DNA from: Saccharothrix sp. S26
GTDB lineage: Bacteria > Actinomycetota > Actinomycetes > Mycobacteriales > Pseudonocardiaceae
NCBI RefSeq assembly: GCF_021390395.1
Contig: NZ_JAJUWT010000008.1
Coordinates: 186,001 to 250,000, forward strand
Direction: 5' to 3'
Length of the DNA stretch: 64,000 nucleotides
Shown here: piece by piece, positions 40,572-49,216 of the stretch
How the letters are laid out: each line of letters starts with the position of its first letter
How positions within the stretch are numbered: the first letter of the stretch is position 1
Program-made: the position numbers and the translations under genes
The notes under the pieces: model-generated
What the model was told of the DNA's origin: nothing
The model's input: only the letters and a program-made list of their open reading frames with translations
The model's database searches: none

Positions 40572-41759
40572 GTGTCATCACCCCGCGGCGAGGATCTGTT
40601 GGCCGACCGCTACGAGCTGCGAGGCGTGCTCGGCGCGGGCGGCATGGCCGAGGTGCACCGCGCGTGGGACACCGCGTTGCGCCGTGAGGTCGCGGTCAAG
40701 CTGTTCCGTCCCGGCGCGGATCTCGACGACCGGCGGCGGTTCGACAACGAGGTGCGGACCTTGGCCGGTTTGTCGCACCCCGGTCTGGTCCCGGTCCACG
40801 ACGCGGGCATCGGTGACCGTGGTGCGTTCCTCGTGCTGGGACTGGTCGACGGGTGCACGCTGCGCGATCACATCGCCCGGGGACCGCTCGACGTCGAGGA
40901 GGTGTCGTGGCTGGGTGCCCGGTTGTCCGAGGCGCTGGCGTACGTGCACGACCGGGGCGTGGTGCACCGGGACGTCAAGCCGTCGAACATCCTCCTCGAC
41001 CGCTCCGGCGTGCCCTACCTGGCCGACTTCGGGCTGGCGCACCTGACCGGCTCCACGCGGTTCACCCGCACCGGGCAGGTGGTCGGTACGCCCGCCTACC
41101 TCGCGCCCGAACAGGTCCGCGGCGCCGGGACTGACACGGCGGCCGACGTCTACGCCCTCGGTCTGGTCCTGTTGGAGTGCCTGACCGGTCGCCGCGAGTA
41201 CGACGGCGGTGACTTCGAAGCCGCTGTCGCCCGACTGCACCGCCCACCGGACATCCCCTCCGACCTGCCCGCGGACCTGGTGCGCCTGCTGTCGCTGATG
41301 ACCTCCCTGTCCCCACGCCGCCGGCCGACCGCCCACGACTGCGCCCGCGCCCTGGACACGGGCACCTTCACCGCCATCGAGATCCTGACGACCGACACCG
41401 ACGATCGCGAAGAACCGGTACCACACCGGGTATCCCGGCCCAGCCCCATGAAGTCGACGAAGGCGCTCGTCGCCTCCCTGACGGGCCTGGCAGGCGCGGT
41501 CTGCGCCGCCTGGGCCCTGTCACCGACCTCCGCACCGGCGACCTCCGCGCCGGACGACCTCACGCAGCCGACCGTGACCGTGACCGCGCCACTGAACCCC
41601 GCCACCGCGACCGTCGAACCCCCGGCCGACCAGCGACCGGACGGAACGGTCACGCAGCAACCGCCCGCACCGGGCCGGTACGGCCGGGAACAGGCACCCG
41701 GCCAGGTCAAACAAGACAAGGCCAAGCCCGTGGGCAAGGACAAGAAGGCCAAGCCCTGA
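40572..41759 (+). CDS. Transmembrane serine/threonine protein kinase
   Basis: 395 residues. Kinase domain: glycine loop GAGGMAEV (21-28), Lys43 in VAVK, catalytic HRDVKPSN (H132-D134), DFG (152-154), and GTPAYLAPEQ activation segment, all intact. A single membrane segment (about 297-317) is followed by an 80-residue Pro/Thr-rich, Lys-ending tail that would lie outside the cell. The tail has no PASTA domain and might sense wall or polyanionic ligands through its KKAKP end. GTG at 40572 is chosen for its AAGGGA site; an ATG 11 codons earlier is possible. Confidence 0.92.
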   Translation: MSSPRGEDLLADRYELRGVLGAGGMAEVHRAWDTALRREVAVKLFRPGADLDDRRRFDNEVRTLAGLSHPGLVPVHDAGIGDRGAFLVLGLVDGCTLRDHIARGPLDVEEVSWLGARLSEALAYVHDRGVVHRDVKPSNILLDRSGVPYLADFGLAHLTGSTRFTRTGQVVGTPAYLAPEQVRGAGTDTAADVYALGLVLLECLTGRREYDGGDFEAAVARLHRPPDIPSDLPADLVRLLSLMTSLSPRRRPTAHDCARALDTGTFTAIEILTTDTDDREEPVPHRVSRPSPMKSTKALVASLTGLAGAVCAAWALSPTSAPATSAPDDLTQPTVTVTAPLNPATATVEPPADQRPDGTVTQQPPAPGRYGREQAPGQVKQDKAKPVGKDKKAKP

Positions 41760-41960
41760 CCCGGGTACCTCCGGGAACTCGCTGTACCAGCCCTGCGGTG
41801 CATGCCCCAGGGCACCTGGTAGGCGGGCCACGCCGTGCGCCGTCCGCTGCTGGACGGGGTTACGTGACGATCCTCGGGTGGTGGTCAGCGGTCCGGCAGG
41901 GTTGTCGTGATCCGAATGAGAAGGAATTCGGAATACCAGCGCCGGAACCACCTCCCCTCG

Positions 41961-42668
41961 TTACTTGGCGAACTGCGCGTCGCACCAGCAGGCGATCTCC
42001 GAATTCGTGCCGTTCGCGACGCTCAGGCGCAGTCGCGTCACATCGGTGGTGTTGATGTCGAACGGCACCTTGGCCGGGTACTCGATCTTCTGGGGTCCGA
42101 ACAGCAGCGCGCCTGTCTGCGAGTAGGCGGAGAAGTAGACGATGCCGTCGACCGCGGCGTCGTGGCGGGACTCGTCCGTCAGGCCGACGGTGCCGGTGAA
42201 GCGGTTGTAGGCGGTCGGCAGGTTCACGTCGGCCTCGTAGGTGCAGTTACCGCAACCGCTGAAGCGAAAACTGTAGCTCGACGGGTACTCCTCGTTGGAC
42301 ATCTTCGCCGCACCGCGAACGGCGTTGATCGGCTGTCGCACGAAGAAGCTCTTCGGGACGTCGCTGAGGTACAGCGCGTCCGCACCCAGAACCGCGTCGC
42401 CGGTCGGTCGGCTCGACGCGGTGGCGGATTTCGAGCCGGTGAGGGGTGTCGGTGCGGACGCCGTGGTCGAATCGTCCGATCCGGCCACCGCGCCGCCTTG
42501 TCGTGACCGACCGGTCGTCTCCGGGGCGGCGACCGGCGAACGCGGGTACTGCCAAGCGGCGTAGGCGATCACGACGCCGACGACCGTGACCAGGATGCCG
42601 ACCACCGCCCACAACGTTGTGGATCGCCACCAGCCTTTTCGGGTGGGCGCAGGAGAAGGCGTCACCAT
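41961..42668 (-). CDS. Membrane-anchored NPCBM-like carbohydrate-binding protein
   Basis: 235 residues. A short cytoplasmic part, one membrane segment (about residues 18-38), a Ser/Thr/Pro-rich stalk, and a C-terminal NPCBM-type beta-sandwich (about 100-235; YPSSYSFRFSGCGNCTYEADVNL, FTGTVGLTDESRHDAAVDGIVYFSAY). NPCBM domains bind sugar polymers or wall glycans. Cys-x-x-Cys (CGNC) and a CWC near the end may form disulfides outside. ATG at 42668; a GTG directly after it has better ribosome-site spacing. Confidence 0.78.
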   Translation of the reverse strand: MVTPSPAPTRKGWWRSTTLWAVVGILVTVVGVVIAYAAWQYPRSPVAAPETTGRSRQGGAVAGSDDSTTASAPTPLTGSKSATASSRPTGDAVLGADALYLSDVPKSFFVRQPINAVRGAAKMSNEEYPSSYSFRFSGCGNCTYEADVNLPTAYNRFTGTVGLTDESRHDAAVDGIVYFSAYSQTGALLFGPQKIEYPAKVPFDINTTDVTRLRLSVANGTNSEIACWCDAQFAK

Positions 42669-43234
42669 GGCCTCCGCGGGTCGCGACGTTGCGATCGGTT
42701 GTCGCACTCTCCACTACTACCTTCGACCCCGGGACGGCCGCCGTTACGCCCGGTGAAACGAACGCGGTGACGAGGTCGACACGGTGGGTGGACCGCGTCC
42801 CGGGGCAGGCCGGCACGGTCTTGGTGTTCACCATGGCGCTGGTCACGGTGGCGTGGTCAGTCGGGCGGGTGTCCGGTCCGCGCCGCAACGTCACCTCGGT
42901 GGTGGCTCGTGGTCCGGTCCCTCCGCGGCTGAAGGTTGCCGCTCGTGGGTGAAGCGCGTCGAGCACGCGTTCGAGGATCGGCGACATCGGCCTGATGCAC
43001 CACGCCGCGATCCGATTACGCGTTGCATCCACGAGGGCGGGGCAACCGCCGCCCGCAGGAGCGAACCTGCGGCATATGGACAGACCTCACCGCGACGGCA
43101 GTTCGCCGGCCGGCTGATCCCAGGAGCGTCGGATGTGCCTCGGCCGGGCTCCGCCGCCGCGGTGAGGCCCGACCGGCTTTCGGGCACCAGGACGAAGGCC
43201 GGTCGGGTCGTCGGATCGGGAGCCGTGTCAGAGA
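42669..43234. other. Intergenic region
   Basis: 566 bp on the upstream side of the NPCBM-like gene. It holds the terminator of the S1 protease at 43168-43207. The other open frames on both strands show no family or ribosome site. Nothing else was found. Confidence 0.5.
43168..43207 (-). terminator. Hairpin terminator after the S1 protease gene
   Basis: Stem CCCGACCGGCTTTC (43168-43181) / GAAGGCCGGTCGGG (43194-43207), 13 of 14 bp paired, loop 12 nt, 27 bp beyond the stop of the minus-strand protease gene. Confidence 0.7.
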
Positions 43235-44395
43235 TCAGGACAGGATCAGCGACAGGCCGTAGGCGGACAGGATCGGGTTGACCTCCTGGTAGTACGTGGT
43301 TCCACCGGTCGAGCAGTTGCCCGAGCCGCCCGAGGTCACGCCTTGGGCCTGGTTCGAGCTGAGCCACGAGCCGCCGGAGTCGCCGGGCTCGGCGCAGACG
43401 TTCGTGCGGGTCAGGTTGTAGACGACGCCCTGCGGGTAGTTCACGGTCTGGTTGCGGGCCTGGATGTAGTTGCACCACATACCGGTGGTCGAGCCCGAGC
43501 GGCACACGCCGGAGCCCACCGGGACCTGCGCGGAACCACGCACGTAGTACCAGTAGCCGTTGTAACCCTCCATGTAGCCCCACAGGTTCACGCCCGCGAC
43601 GGTCCGCACCCACGAGTAGTCGTAGTAGGGGAACGTGGAGCCGGCGAAGTAGCCGTAGAGCGCGCCGTTCTGGTCGGTGGCCTGGGAGCCGGGGGTGCCG
43701 CAGTGGCCTGCGGTCACGAAGCCGCCGTACACGGCGAAGCCGATGGAGCACCGGCCCGCGTTGTTGATCCAGTACGGCCAGCCGCCGACGACATCGGCGT
43801 AGGGCACGGGGGAGTGGTCCTCCTGCACCACGCGCACGGCGGGGTGCAGGGCCTTGGCCTCGTCGACGAACGCGGTCACGGCGGCGTCGACCTTGTGCCG
43901 GTTGACGGTGACGACGACCGTGTTGGTCCGCACGTCGACGTACCAGCCGTTCACCCCGGTGGGCGCGGCCTTCCCGGCCCGCCGGTCGAGGACGGTCTTG
44001 GTGGCGTCGAGCTGGGCATAGGTGTGCGCGACGGGCACGACGGTCACGTCGAGACCGGTCTTGTCGGCCGCGGCGTCACCGGCCACCGCGACGGCGAGCT
44101 TGCCGGTCGCGGGGTCGAACCAGCTGCCCGCGTAGGCGGAGCCGTAGAGCTTGCGGGCGACGACCTCGGCGCCACGGGCCCGTTCCTCTTGGGCCAGGCG
44201 TGTCCGCACGCCCTCGGCGGTGAGGCCGAAGTCGCGCTTCATCGCCTCGGCCATGCCGAGGGAGACGCGCGGTGCGGAGGTGGGGGACGTGGTCGCCACA
44301 CCGCTGGGCGCGGCGACCGCGGGCAGGGACGGAACGGCGAGACCGAGCGCGAGGACGATCGCGCCGGCTAATCGGACGGTACGCGAAGAAGTCAC
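43235..44395 (-). CDS. Secreted S1 family serine protease (alpha-lytic/streptogrisin type) with propeptide
   Basis: 386 residues. Signal peptide (about 1-29, cleaved after AVAA), propeptide (about 30-199) with the alpha-lytic pro-domain pattern, and mature protease from about residue 200. The catalytic triad is His231 (TAGHC), Asp259 (YYDYSW) and Ser340 (GDSGGS), with paired Cys for disulfides. It would be a secreted, self-processing chymotrypsin-like protease. GTG at 44395 has AAGGG eight bases upstream; the longer frame lacks a signal peptide at its start. It has its own terminator. Confidence 0.93.
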   Translation of the reverse strand: MTSSRTVRLAGAIVLALGLAVPSLPAVAAPSGVATTSPTSAPRVSLGMAEAMKRDFGLTAEGVRTRLAQEERARGAEVVARKLYGSAYAGSWFDPATGKLAVAVAGDAAADKTGLDVTVVPVAHTYAQLDATKTVLDRRAGKAAPTGVNGWYVDVRTNTVVVTVNRHKVDAAVTAFVDEAKALHPAVRVVQEDHSPVPYADVVGGWPYWINNAGRCSIGFAVYGGFVTAGHCGTPGSQATDQNGALYGYFAGSTFPYYDYSWVRTVAGVNLWGYMEGYNGYWYYVRGSAQVPVGSGVCRSGSTTGMWCNYIQARNQTVNYPQGVVYNLTRTNVCAEPGDSGGSWLSSNQAQGVTSGGSGNCSTGGTTYYQEVNPILSAYGLSLILS

Positions 44396-44734
44396 TTGGA
44401 CAGCCCTTTCAGGCGAAGGTGCAGGGAAGTGCCGTTCGGTCGCCCGAGAGGTGCGAGCGGAGCTCGGGAACCGATCGGCAACGCCGTTTATGAACCCGGC
44501 GGATTCGGGACGATACTTTCTCGGACAGACGCCCTCATACCGCCGAGTCGGTGGCGTTCGATGATTGTTTCGGCAGGTCAAAGGCACGTGGAATCGTCGG
44601 GTGCGCCAAGCGTGCGTGATACCGAAACGGTGGATGCGGTGTTCCGTAGTGACGCGACTCGGCGTGTCGGGCAACTTCGGGCTGAAGTGCGCTAGACGAC
44701 TGAGCGCTTCCCTCCGCAAGGGCGAATGGGGTAC

Positions 44735-44772
44735 CGGACACCTCGAGAACAAATGCTATTCGAGGTGACCGG
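44735..44772. repeat. Imperfect inverted repeat
   Basis: CCGG-A-CACCTCGA (44735-44746, spanning one mismatch) and TCGAGGTG-A-CCGG (44760-44772) with a 13-nt AT-rich loop. It stands alone in the intergenic region; it could be a transcript hairpin or the edge of a lost element. Confidence 0.55.
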
Positions 44773-44969
44773 GCATGTCCGCGTTCTGAGAGCCGGCGCC
44801 TTCCCGTGGTGGGCGAAGGAACCGACGGCCACCCTGACCGCCGCCGTCACGGTCACCGCCGCCCGCCCCGGCACCCCCTGCCCGATCGACTGACACCCCG
44901 GCAGCCAGGGATCAGGAGGGCGGCCGGGCGCGGCGGATGAGCCCGGTGACCGGGTGCGCCGGGCCGCTC

Positions 44970-45207
44970 ATGTGCCGACCGGTGAACCGGGGAACGTTGT
45001 GCCGGCCAAGGTCGGCGCGAACGGCAAGGTGAACGTCCCCAACGTGGGTGGCGGCAGCGTGGGTTGGAATGTGGACGGCTTCCTGCTGCACATGAGTGGA
45101 GCGCTTTCGCCGGCAATTGGAATAGCTCGACACCGGGCGCGAACTTCACCTCATTGAACCTGTTGTTCCCGGCCGGTTCCGAGTACGAAAGTCACCGCAC
45201 GTGCTGA
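44970..45207 (+). pseudogene. Decayed secreted-protein-like ORF, unrecognised
   Basis: In one frame, PTGEPGNVVPAKVGANGKVN and VGWNVDGFLLHMSG are read; after about 45100 a different frame gives AFAGNWNSSTPGANFTSLNLLF and ends at a stop at 45207. Both parts are low in Arg and rich in Asn/Ser/Gly, unlike shadow frames. No start, ribosome site or family was found. Probably the remnant of a secreted protein; low confidence. Confidence 0.3.
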
Positions 45208-45291
45208 GCCGACGTGTGAACCCGACTTGGCCGGTTCGTCGTGCGTGGCGTGGAACGTGAACACCGCTACCACCAGTTCGAGGAGGACCTC

Positions 45292-46032
45292 ATGTCACCT
45301 GTCGCCCCAGCCGGCCGCTCGCACCTCCGAAGAGGGTTCGCCGCGGCGGCGTTGACGGCGTTGGTGCTGCCGTTGACCGTGGCGACGCCCGCTCACGCGG
45401 CCGTGGTCAACACCTACACCAACCCCGGCAACTTCACCTTCACCGTGCCGGCCGGGATCACCGCCGTGACCGTGCACGTCGTCGGGGCAGGCGGCGGGGG
45501 CGGTGGCAGTGGTTGGGGGTTCTTCCCGGTTCCCGGACCCGGCGGCGGCGGTGGCGGGGGAGGTGCGAACGCGACCTGCACGTTGGCCGTCACCGCGGGT
45601 ACGGTCCTGAAGATCTCGGTCGGTGCCGGGGGTGCCGGGGGCGGTCCGCGTGAGGGCGTCTACCAGGCCAAGGCCGGAGCGTCCGGTGGGAGTTCCGGCA
45701 TCACCATCGGCACGACCCTGCGCGCCAACGGCGGCGGCGGTCAGGGCGGGCAGGGCTCGCTCGGCGACAACACGGGCGGCGTCGGGGGCAGCGGGAGCAG
45801 CTCGGTGAGTTGCAGCGGCACGGTGGTCACCACGACCCCCGGCGCGAACGGCGCCACCGGCGGCAACGGTGTGCTGAGCAGTGGTGGAGGCCCGGGCGGC
45901 GCGGCCGGTGCGACGGTGCCCGCCGAATGCGCGGCCGGCACCGGCCGAGGCGGCAACGGGGCCAATGGCGGTGTGTTCAACGGGTTCACCGGCGACGTCG
46001 GCGGCAACGGCTGCGTCGTCCTCAGGTACTGA
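45292..46032 (+). CDS. Secreted glycine-rich protein
   Basis: 246 residues. Signal peptide (about 1-37, cleaved near AHAA), then a short beta segment (NFTFTVPAGITAVTVHVVGAGG), and a body that is mostly Gly with Ser/Thr, forming a glycine-rich domain of the kind seen in phage tail and surface proteins (polyglycine-II lattice is possible). Cys are few. ATG at 45292 has AGGAGG six bases upstream (45281-45286). It could be a surface or spore-coat structural protein; no enzyme motif. Confidence 0.8.
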   Translation: MSPVAPAGRSHLRRGFAAAALTALVLPLTVATPAHAAVVNTYTNPGNFTFTVPAGITAVTVHVVGAGGGGGGSGWGFFPVPGPGGGGGGGGANATCTLAVTAGTVLKISVGAGGAGGGPREGVYQAKAGASGGSSGITIGTTLRANGGGGQGGQGSLGDNTGGVGGSGSSSVSCSGTVVTTTPGANGATGGNGVLSSGGGPGGAAGATVPAECAAGTGRGGNGANGGVFNGFTGDVGGNGCVVLRY

Positions 46033-46506
46033 TCCGGCCCTGTCCGGACCAGGCCGTCCGCGCAAGCGACTCGGCAGCGGCCCGCTGGTCTTCCTCCCTC
46101 AGGTCGCGGTACCGGTGGGTCACGGCGGCGACGCCGGGTGCGGGCGATCCGCGGCACGGGGGCGGAGATGCGGTGGTAGAGGGGGAGGTGCACCAGCGCC
46201 GGAAGGGAGGCCGCACCCACTGCCCGCGTACTCCACCCGATCACCGCGGGCTCGGCGCACCGGGCCACCCCGGCGGGTACGACATGGCTCCACGAATGCG
46301 GGCAGTCCGCGGTCGGTGGAGGGCATGTCTTCAACGCGGTGTCGTCCTTGTCCTCCCGGTGATGACGACCTCTCGAGCGATACAGGCGGCGGTGAGCGGT
46401 ATCAGGGAGTGGATCAGGTGGGGGATCAGGGAGACCCCTGATGGCAGGCTGCCCGATCGCAGGCACGCTGGAGGCGTCAACAACCACCTGCTGTTCGAGG
46501 AGAGTC
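46033..46506. other. Intergenic region
   Basis: 474 bp between the Gly-rich and DUF4342 genes. Long frames exist on both strands, but their amino acid composition is that of GC-rich shadow frames. No RNA gene, operator or terminator identified. Confidence 0.45.
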
Positions 46507-46776
46507 GTGAGCGAGTTCAAGCCTGAATCAGCCCGTGCCGCCGTCGACGCCGTGATCCATGCCGTTCGCGGACTGGTCGGTGAAGGCGTCAACCGGCGCG
46601 TGGTCGTGCGTGACAGCAAGGAAGACGTCGTACTGGAAGTGCCGGTGGCCCTCGGATTGGTCGCGGCGCTGGCCGCTCCGGTGGTTACGGCGATCGGTAC
46701 CGGCGTCGCGCTGATCGGCAACTGCGGAATCACGATCGAGAACCGCCAACAGCCGGGCAGCGCGCCGACTTCTTAG
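46507..46776 (+). CDS. DUF4342 domain-containing protein
   Basis: 89 residues. The pattern GVNRRVVVRDSKEDVVLEVPVALGLVAALAAPVVTAIG fits DUF4342, in which a short charged N-terminal helix is followed by a beta hairpin and one hydrophobic helix (about residues 45-70). Function unknown. GTG at 46507 with GAGGAGAG just upstream. Confidence 0.85.
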   Translation: MSEFKPESARAAVDAVIHAVRGLVGEGVNRRVVVRDSKEDVVLEVPVALGLVAALAAPVVTAIGTGVALIGNCGITIENRQQPGSAPTS

Positions 46777-46899
46777 GCTGGAGTACCACCAGATTCGAGC
46801 TGCGGTCGCGGGTTCCGTCCGGAATAGCACCTCGGCGCCCAGGCCACCGCGAACGGAACGAGCACTTTCCCACGGCTGGAGACGTGGCGAAGCTCCTGA

Positions 46900-47230
46900 T
46901 GGATGAGCCGGCCGCGCGTCGCCTCGGATCGGCAGCAGGTGGCGGCGCCTCGACCCCGGGCGCCAAGCCCTGCTGGTCCTGGCCCACTTGCGCTGCGGCG
47001 ACACCTGTACCCGTCTCGTGGCCGGGTTCGGCATCGGCCCGGCCAACGTCTGCCGCTGCACCCACGAAGCCGCCCGGGTCCTTGCTGACCTCGCTCCGGA
47101 TCGACCGCATCGCCGCCGATCGGCCGTACTACTCCGGAAAGCACAAGCGCCACGGCATCATCGATGCCCTCACCACAGCGGACATCCCGTGCTGGGCGGA
47201 CAAGGCCGGCCGGGACGGGGGACTGCGTCG
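46900..47230 (+). pseudogene. Remnant of an IS5-type DDE transposase
   Basis: Reading from about 46918, RRLDPGRQALLVLAHLRCGDT and LVAGFGIG match the N-terminal helix-turn-helix of the actinobacterial IS5-family/DDE_Tnp_4-type transposase. Near 47090 the frame changes and RIDRIAADRPYYSGKHKRHG follows, the conserved segment just after the first catalytic Asp region. It is then joined to IIDALTTADIPCWADKAG from further downstream, so the middle is deleted. No terminal inverted repeats were recognised. A decayed insertion sequence. Confidence 0.75.
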
Positions 47231-47268
47231 TACTGGGTCCGGGCGGTGCGGAGCACGGTGATTCCGGC

Positions 47269-47418
47269 GGCGGCTTCGGCGCACTTGGTGGCTCGTTCGA
47301 GGGCCTTGTCGACGTACCAGTTGGCGTGGTCGTAGGCGAAGGTCACCGCCCGCGGATCGCCTCGCCGGACGCCGTTGTCACAGAGCACGAAGGCCGGGGC
47401 GAGGAACTGCATGGACCC
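47269..47418 (-). pseudogene. Fragment of a lytic transglycosylase-like gene
   Basis: About 50 codons: GSMQFL followed directly by CDNGVRRGDPRAVTFAYDHANWYVDKALERA. In transglycosylases of the SLT/NlpC group, GPMQFLP and the C-terminal FAYNHSxWYVxxVL helix are about 40-50 residues apart, so the middle has been deleted. No start codon or ribosome site. A decayed fragment. Confidence 0.5.
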
Positions 47419-47419
47419 A

Positions 47420-47667
47420 TGATGGCGCTGCGCGCGGGCATCGACGTGGGACTGCCCGAGACCTGCGGCTACGGCGAGCGCCCGGTCGAGCACGTGCGCG
47501 GCGGCGCGGGCGGGTCGGACGGCTCCAGCACCCTGATCCCGACCTGCGGCGGCAACGCCCGCAACGGCTTCAACATGTCCGGCGCGCTGCCCAACGCCCC
47601 GCTGTCGGGCCACTGGTTCTCGGCCCAGTTCCAGAAGCTCATGCGCAACGCCTACCCGGCGCTGTGA
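47420..47667 (+). pseudogene. Unrecognised 3' gene fragment
   Basis: An open frame ending at a stop at 47667 reads LPETCGYGERPVEHVRGGAGGSDGSSTLIP, later NMSGALPNAPLSGHWFSAQFQKLMRNAYP. The composition (Asn, Gly, Ser, aromatic residues, balanced Cys) is protein-like, and GHWFSAQFQKLMRNAYP looks like a genuine C-terminus. No start, signal or family; probably the tail of a secreted protein whose 5' part was lost. Confidence 0.3.
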
Positions 47668-47780
47668 CCACCGGCTGACCGGAACAACCACAACTGAATG
47701 AGCTCCACACGCCCCTAGGCGACGTCCCTTGTGGACGCCGCCTACGAGGCATTCCGTCTCCGTTGTCGAGGACTTCGAGC

Positions 47781-48800
47781 TCAGGCGAGGTCGAGCACGG
47801 CGTACCCGTGCCCGTCGACGTGCACGACGTCACCGGCGACCCGGTGCCCACGTGCCTCGACGGTGCGTGCCGCGGCGGCGCCGGGCACGGTGATCGACAC
47901 GGCCGCGCGGCCGGGGTTGAGCACGACGGCGAGGCTGCCGCCGCGCACGTACGCGAACGGGTAACCGGTGGCGAGCACCTCCACGTCGGCGGCCGCGTCC
48001 AGCCGCGGGTCGTCGGTGCGCAGGTGCGCGAGGCGGCGCACCAGGTGCAGCAGCGAGCCCTCGTCGTCGAGCTGCGCGGCCACGGTGGGCCGGTCGGGGT
48101 CCGGGTCCTGCGGCAGGTACCGCGACTCCGCGACGTCCGGCCCGAACCGGCCCGCGGGCAGGTCACCCCATTGCATCGGGGTGCGCGAACCCGCCCGGTC
48201 GTAGGTCGGGCCGAGGCGCGAGCCCTCGAACGTCGGGGTGTCGGGCACGAACCGCATGCCGATCTCGTCGCCGTAGTAGATCGACGGCATCGACGGCCAG
48301 GTGAGCGTGAGGACGAGCGCGACGCGGGCCTGCTCGGCGTCGCGCGCACCGGCCACGAGGCGCGTGAAGTCGTGGTTCGACGTCGGCAGACCGGTGAGGC
48401 CGCCGCGCCCGGCGGCGGCGATGGCGCCGGTCGCCTCCTGCCAGGCCTTGACGAACGTGCCCGCGTCGCCCTTCGCCTCGGCGTCGGCCCAACTCTCGGC
48501 ACCTCGCCCCAGGACGCCTGCACCGTGCCGGCGCCGTTGTTCCACAGCGAGCGCAGCGGCAGGCCGTCGTCGTCACCGCCGAACTGGAGGAAGAAGTCCG
48601 CGTGGAACCCGGAGGGCACGGACACGCGGGGGTCGCCCCACTCGCTGATCAGCACCCGGCCGGAGTAGGTGGCGTCTAGCCAGTCGCGGATCTCGCGCAG
48701 CCGGGGAGGTCGCCCGGAGCACGGCCTGCTCGCGGCTGCCGCGCGGATCGACCACCTGTCGAGCCGGCCCGGATGAGCCGGCCACAGCTCCTGTCGCAGC
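47781..48800 (-). pseudogene. Decayed GH13 family alpha-amylase/alpha-glucosidase gene
   Basis: The 3' part (47781-about 48520) reads GLTGLPTSNHDFTRL (catalytic His/Asp region), MPSIYYGDEIGM and SRTPMQWGDL, the C-terminal half of a GH13 enzyme with its terminal beta domain. Upstream of about 48520 the match switches frame (LISEWGDPRVSVPSGFHADF, the catalytic Glu region) and is then lost among GC-rich noise by about 48700. The N-terminal barrel half is absent. Frameshifted and 5'-truncated, so not functional. Confidence 0.75.
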
Positions 48801-49216
48801 CGGTGCAGGACGCCTCCGGTTTCCGGTCTCGGACATGCCCTGCGACGGGCCGGGCGTGGGCGCGCGAGCCGACCTTCGGAGACGTCGGTGTTCGTAAATG
48901 TTGGAAACAGTGCGAAATTGACCGAATCTAGGGATCGGGTAGTTAGTTTGGGTGTCTTGACAGGCATAGCACCCGTAGTCAAAATCTATCCAGACCGCAA
49001 ACGAACAGAAACAAACACGATCGCACATGCGCCGGTCGGCGTCCCGGAACAGGTTCCGGGACCTCCGCTGTGCGGTCGGACCTCTTCACCTCGCCAAGGA
49101 GCCGCGCGTTCGGCTCGTCCTTCCGGCTGCGTGCGCAGCACCGGCGGGACCGCCCGACGCGTGGTGACCGCGCGGGCCGTGCAGCGTTGCCGTGTCAGGT
49201 CCCGATTGGAGAAGTC
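48801..49216. other. Upstream region of the GH59 gene (AT-richer)
   Basis: About 415 bp. 48890-49025 is much less GC-rich than the rest of the window. It contains TTGACA (48957-48962) with no strong -10 partner, and an inverted TTGAC/GTCAA pair (48957-48982). It probably carries the promoter for the GH59 gene and perhaps the former promoter of the decayed amylase. No coding region recognised. Confidence 0.4.

Larger units (their letters stand above)
44396..45291. other. Long intergenic region with decayed ORF
   Basis: About 900 bp between the divergent S1 protease and Gly-rich protein genes. It must hold both promoters; no confident boxes were assigned. It contains an imperfect inverted repeat at 44735-44772 and a probable frameshifted ORF remnant at 44970-45207. 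Confidence 0.5.

Noticed and set aside
42247..43032. Minus-strand frame upstream of the NPCBM-like gene
   Set aside because: It overlaps the real gene in another frame and has no recognisable domain.
45741..46733. 330-codon minus-strand frame opposite the Gly-rich and DUF4342 genes
   Set aside because: Pro/Thr-rich mirror of a Gly-rich coding region; no start signal or family.
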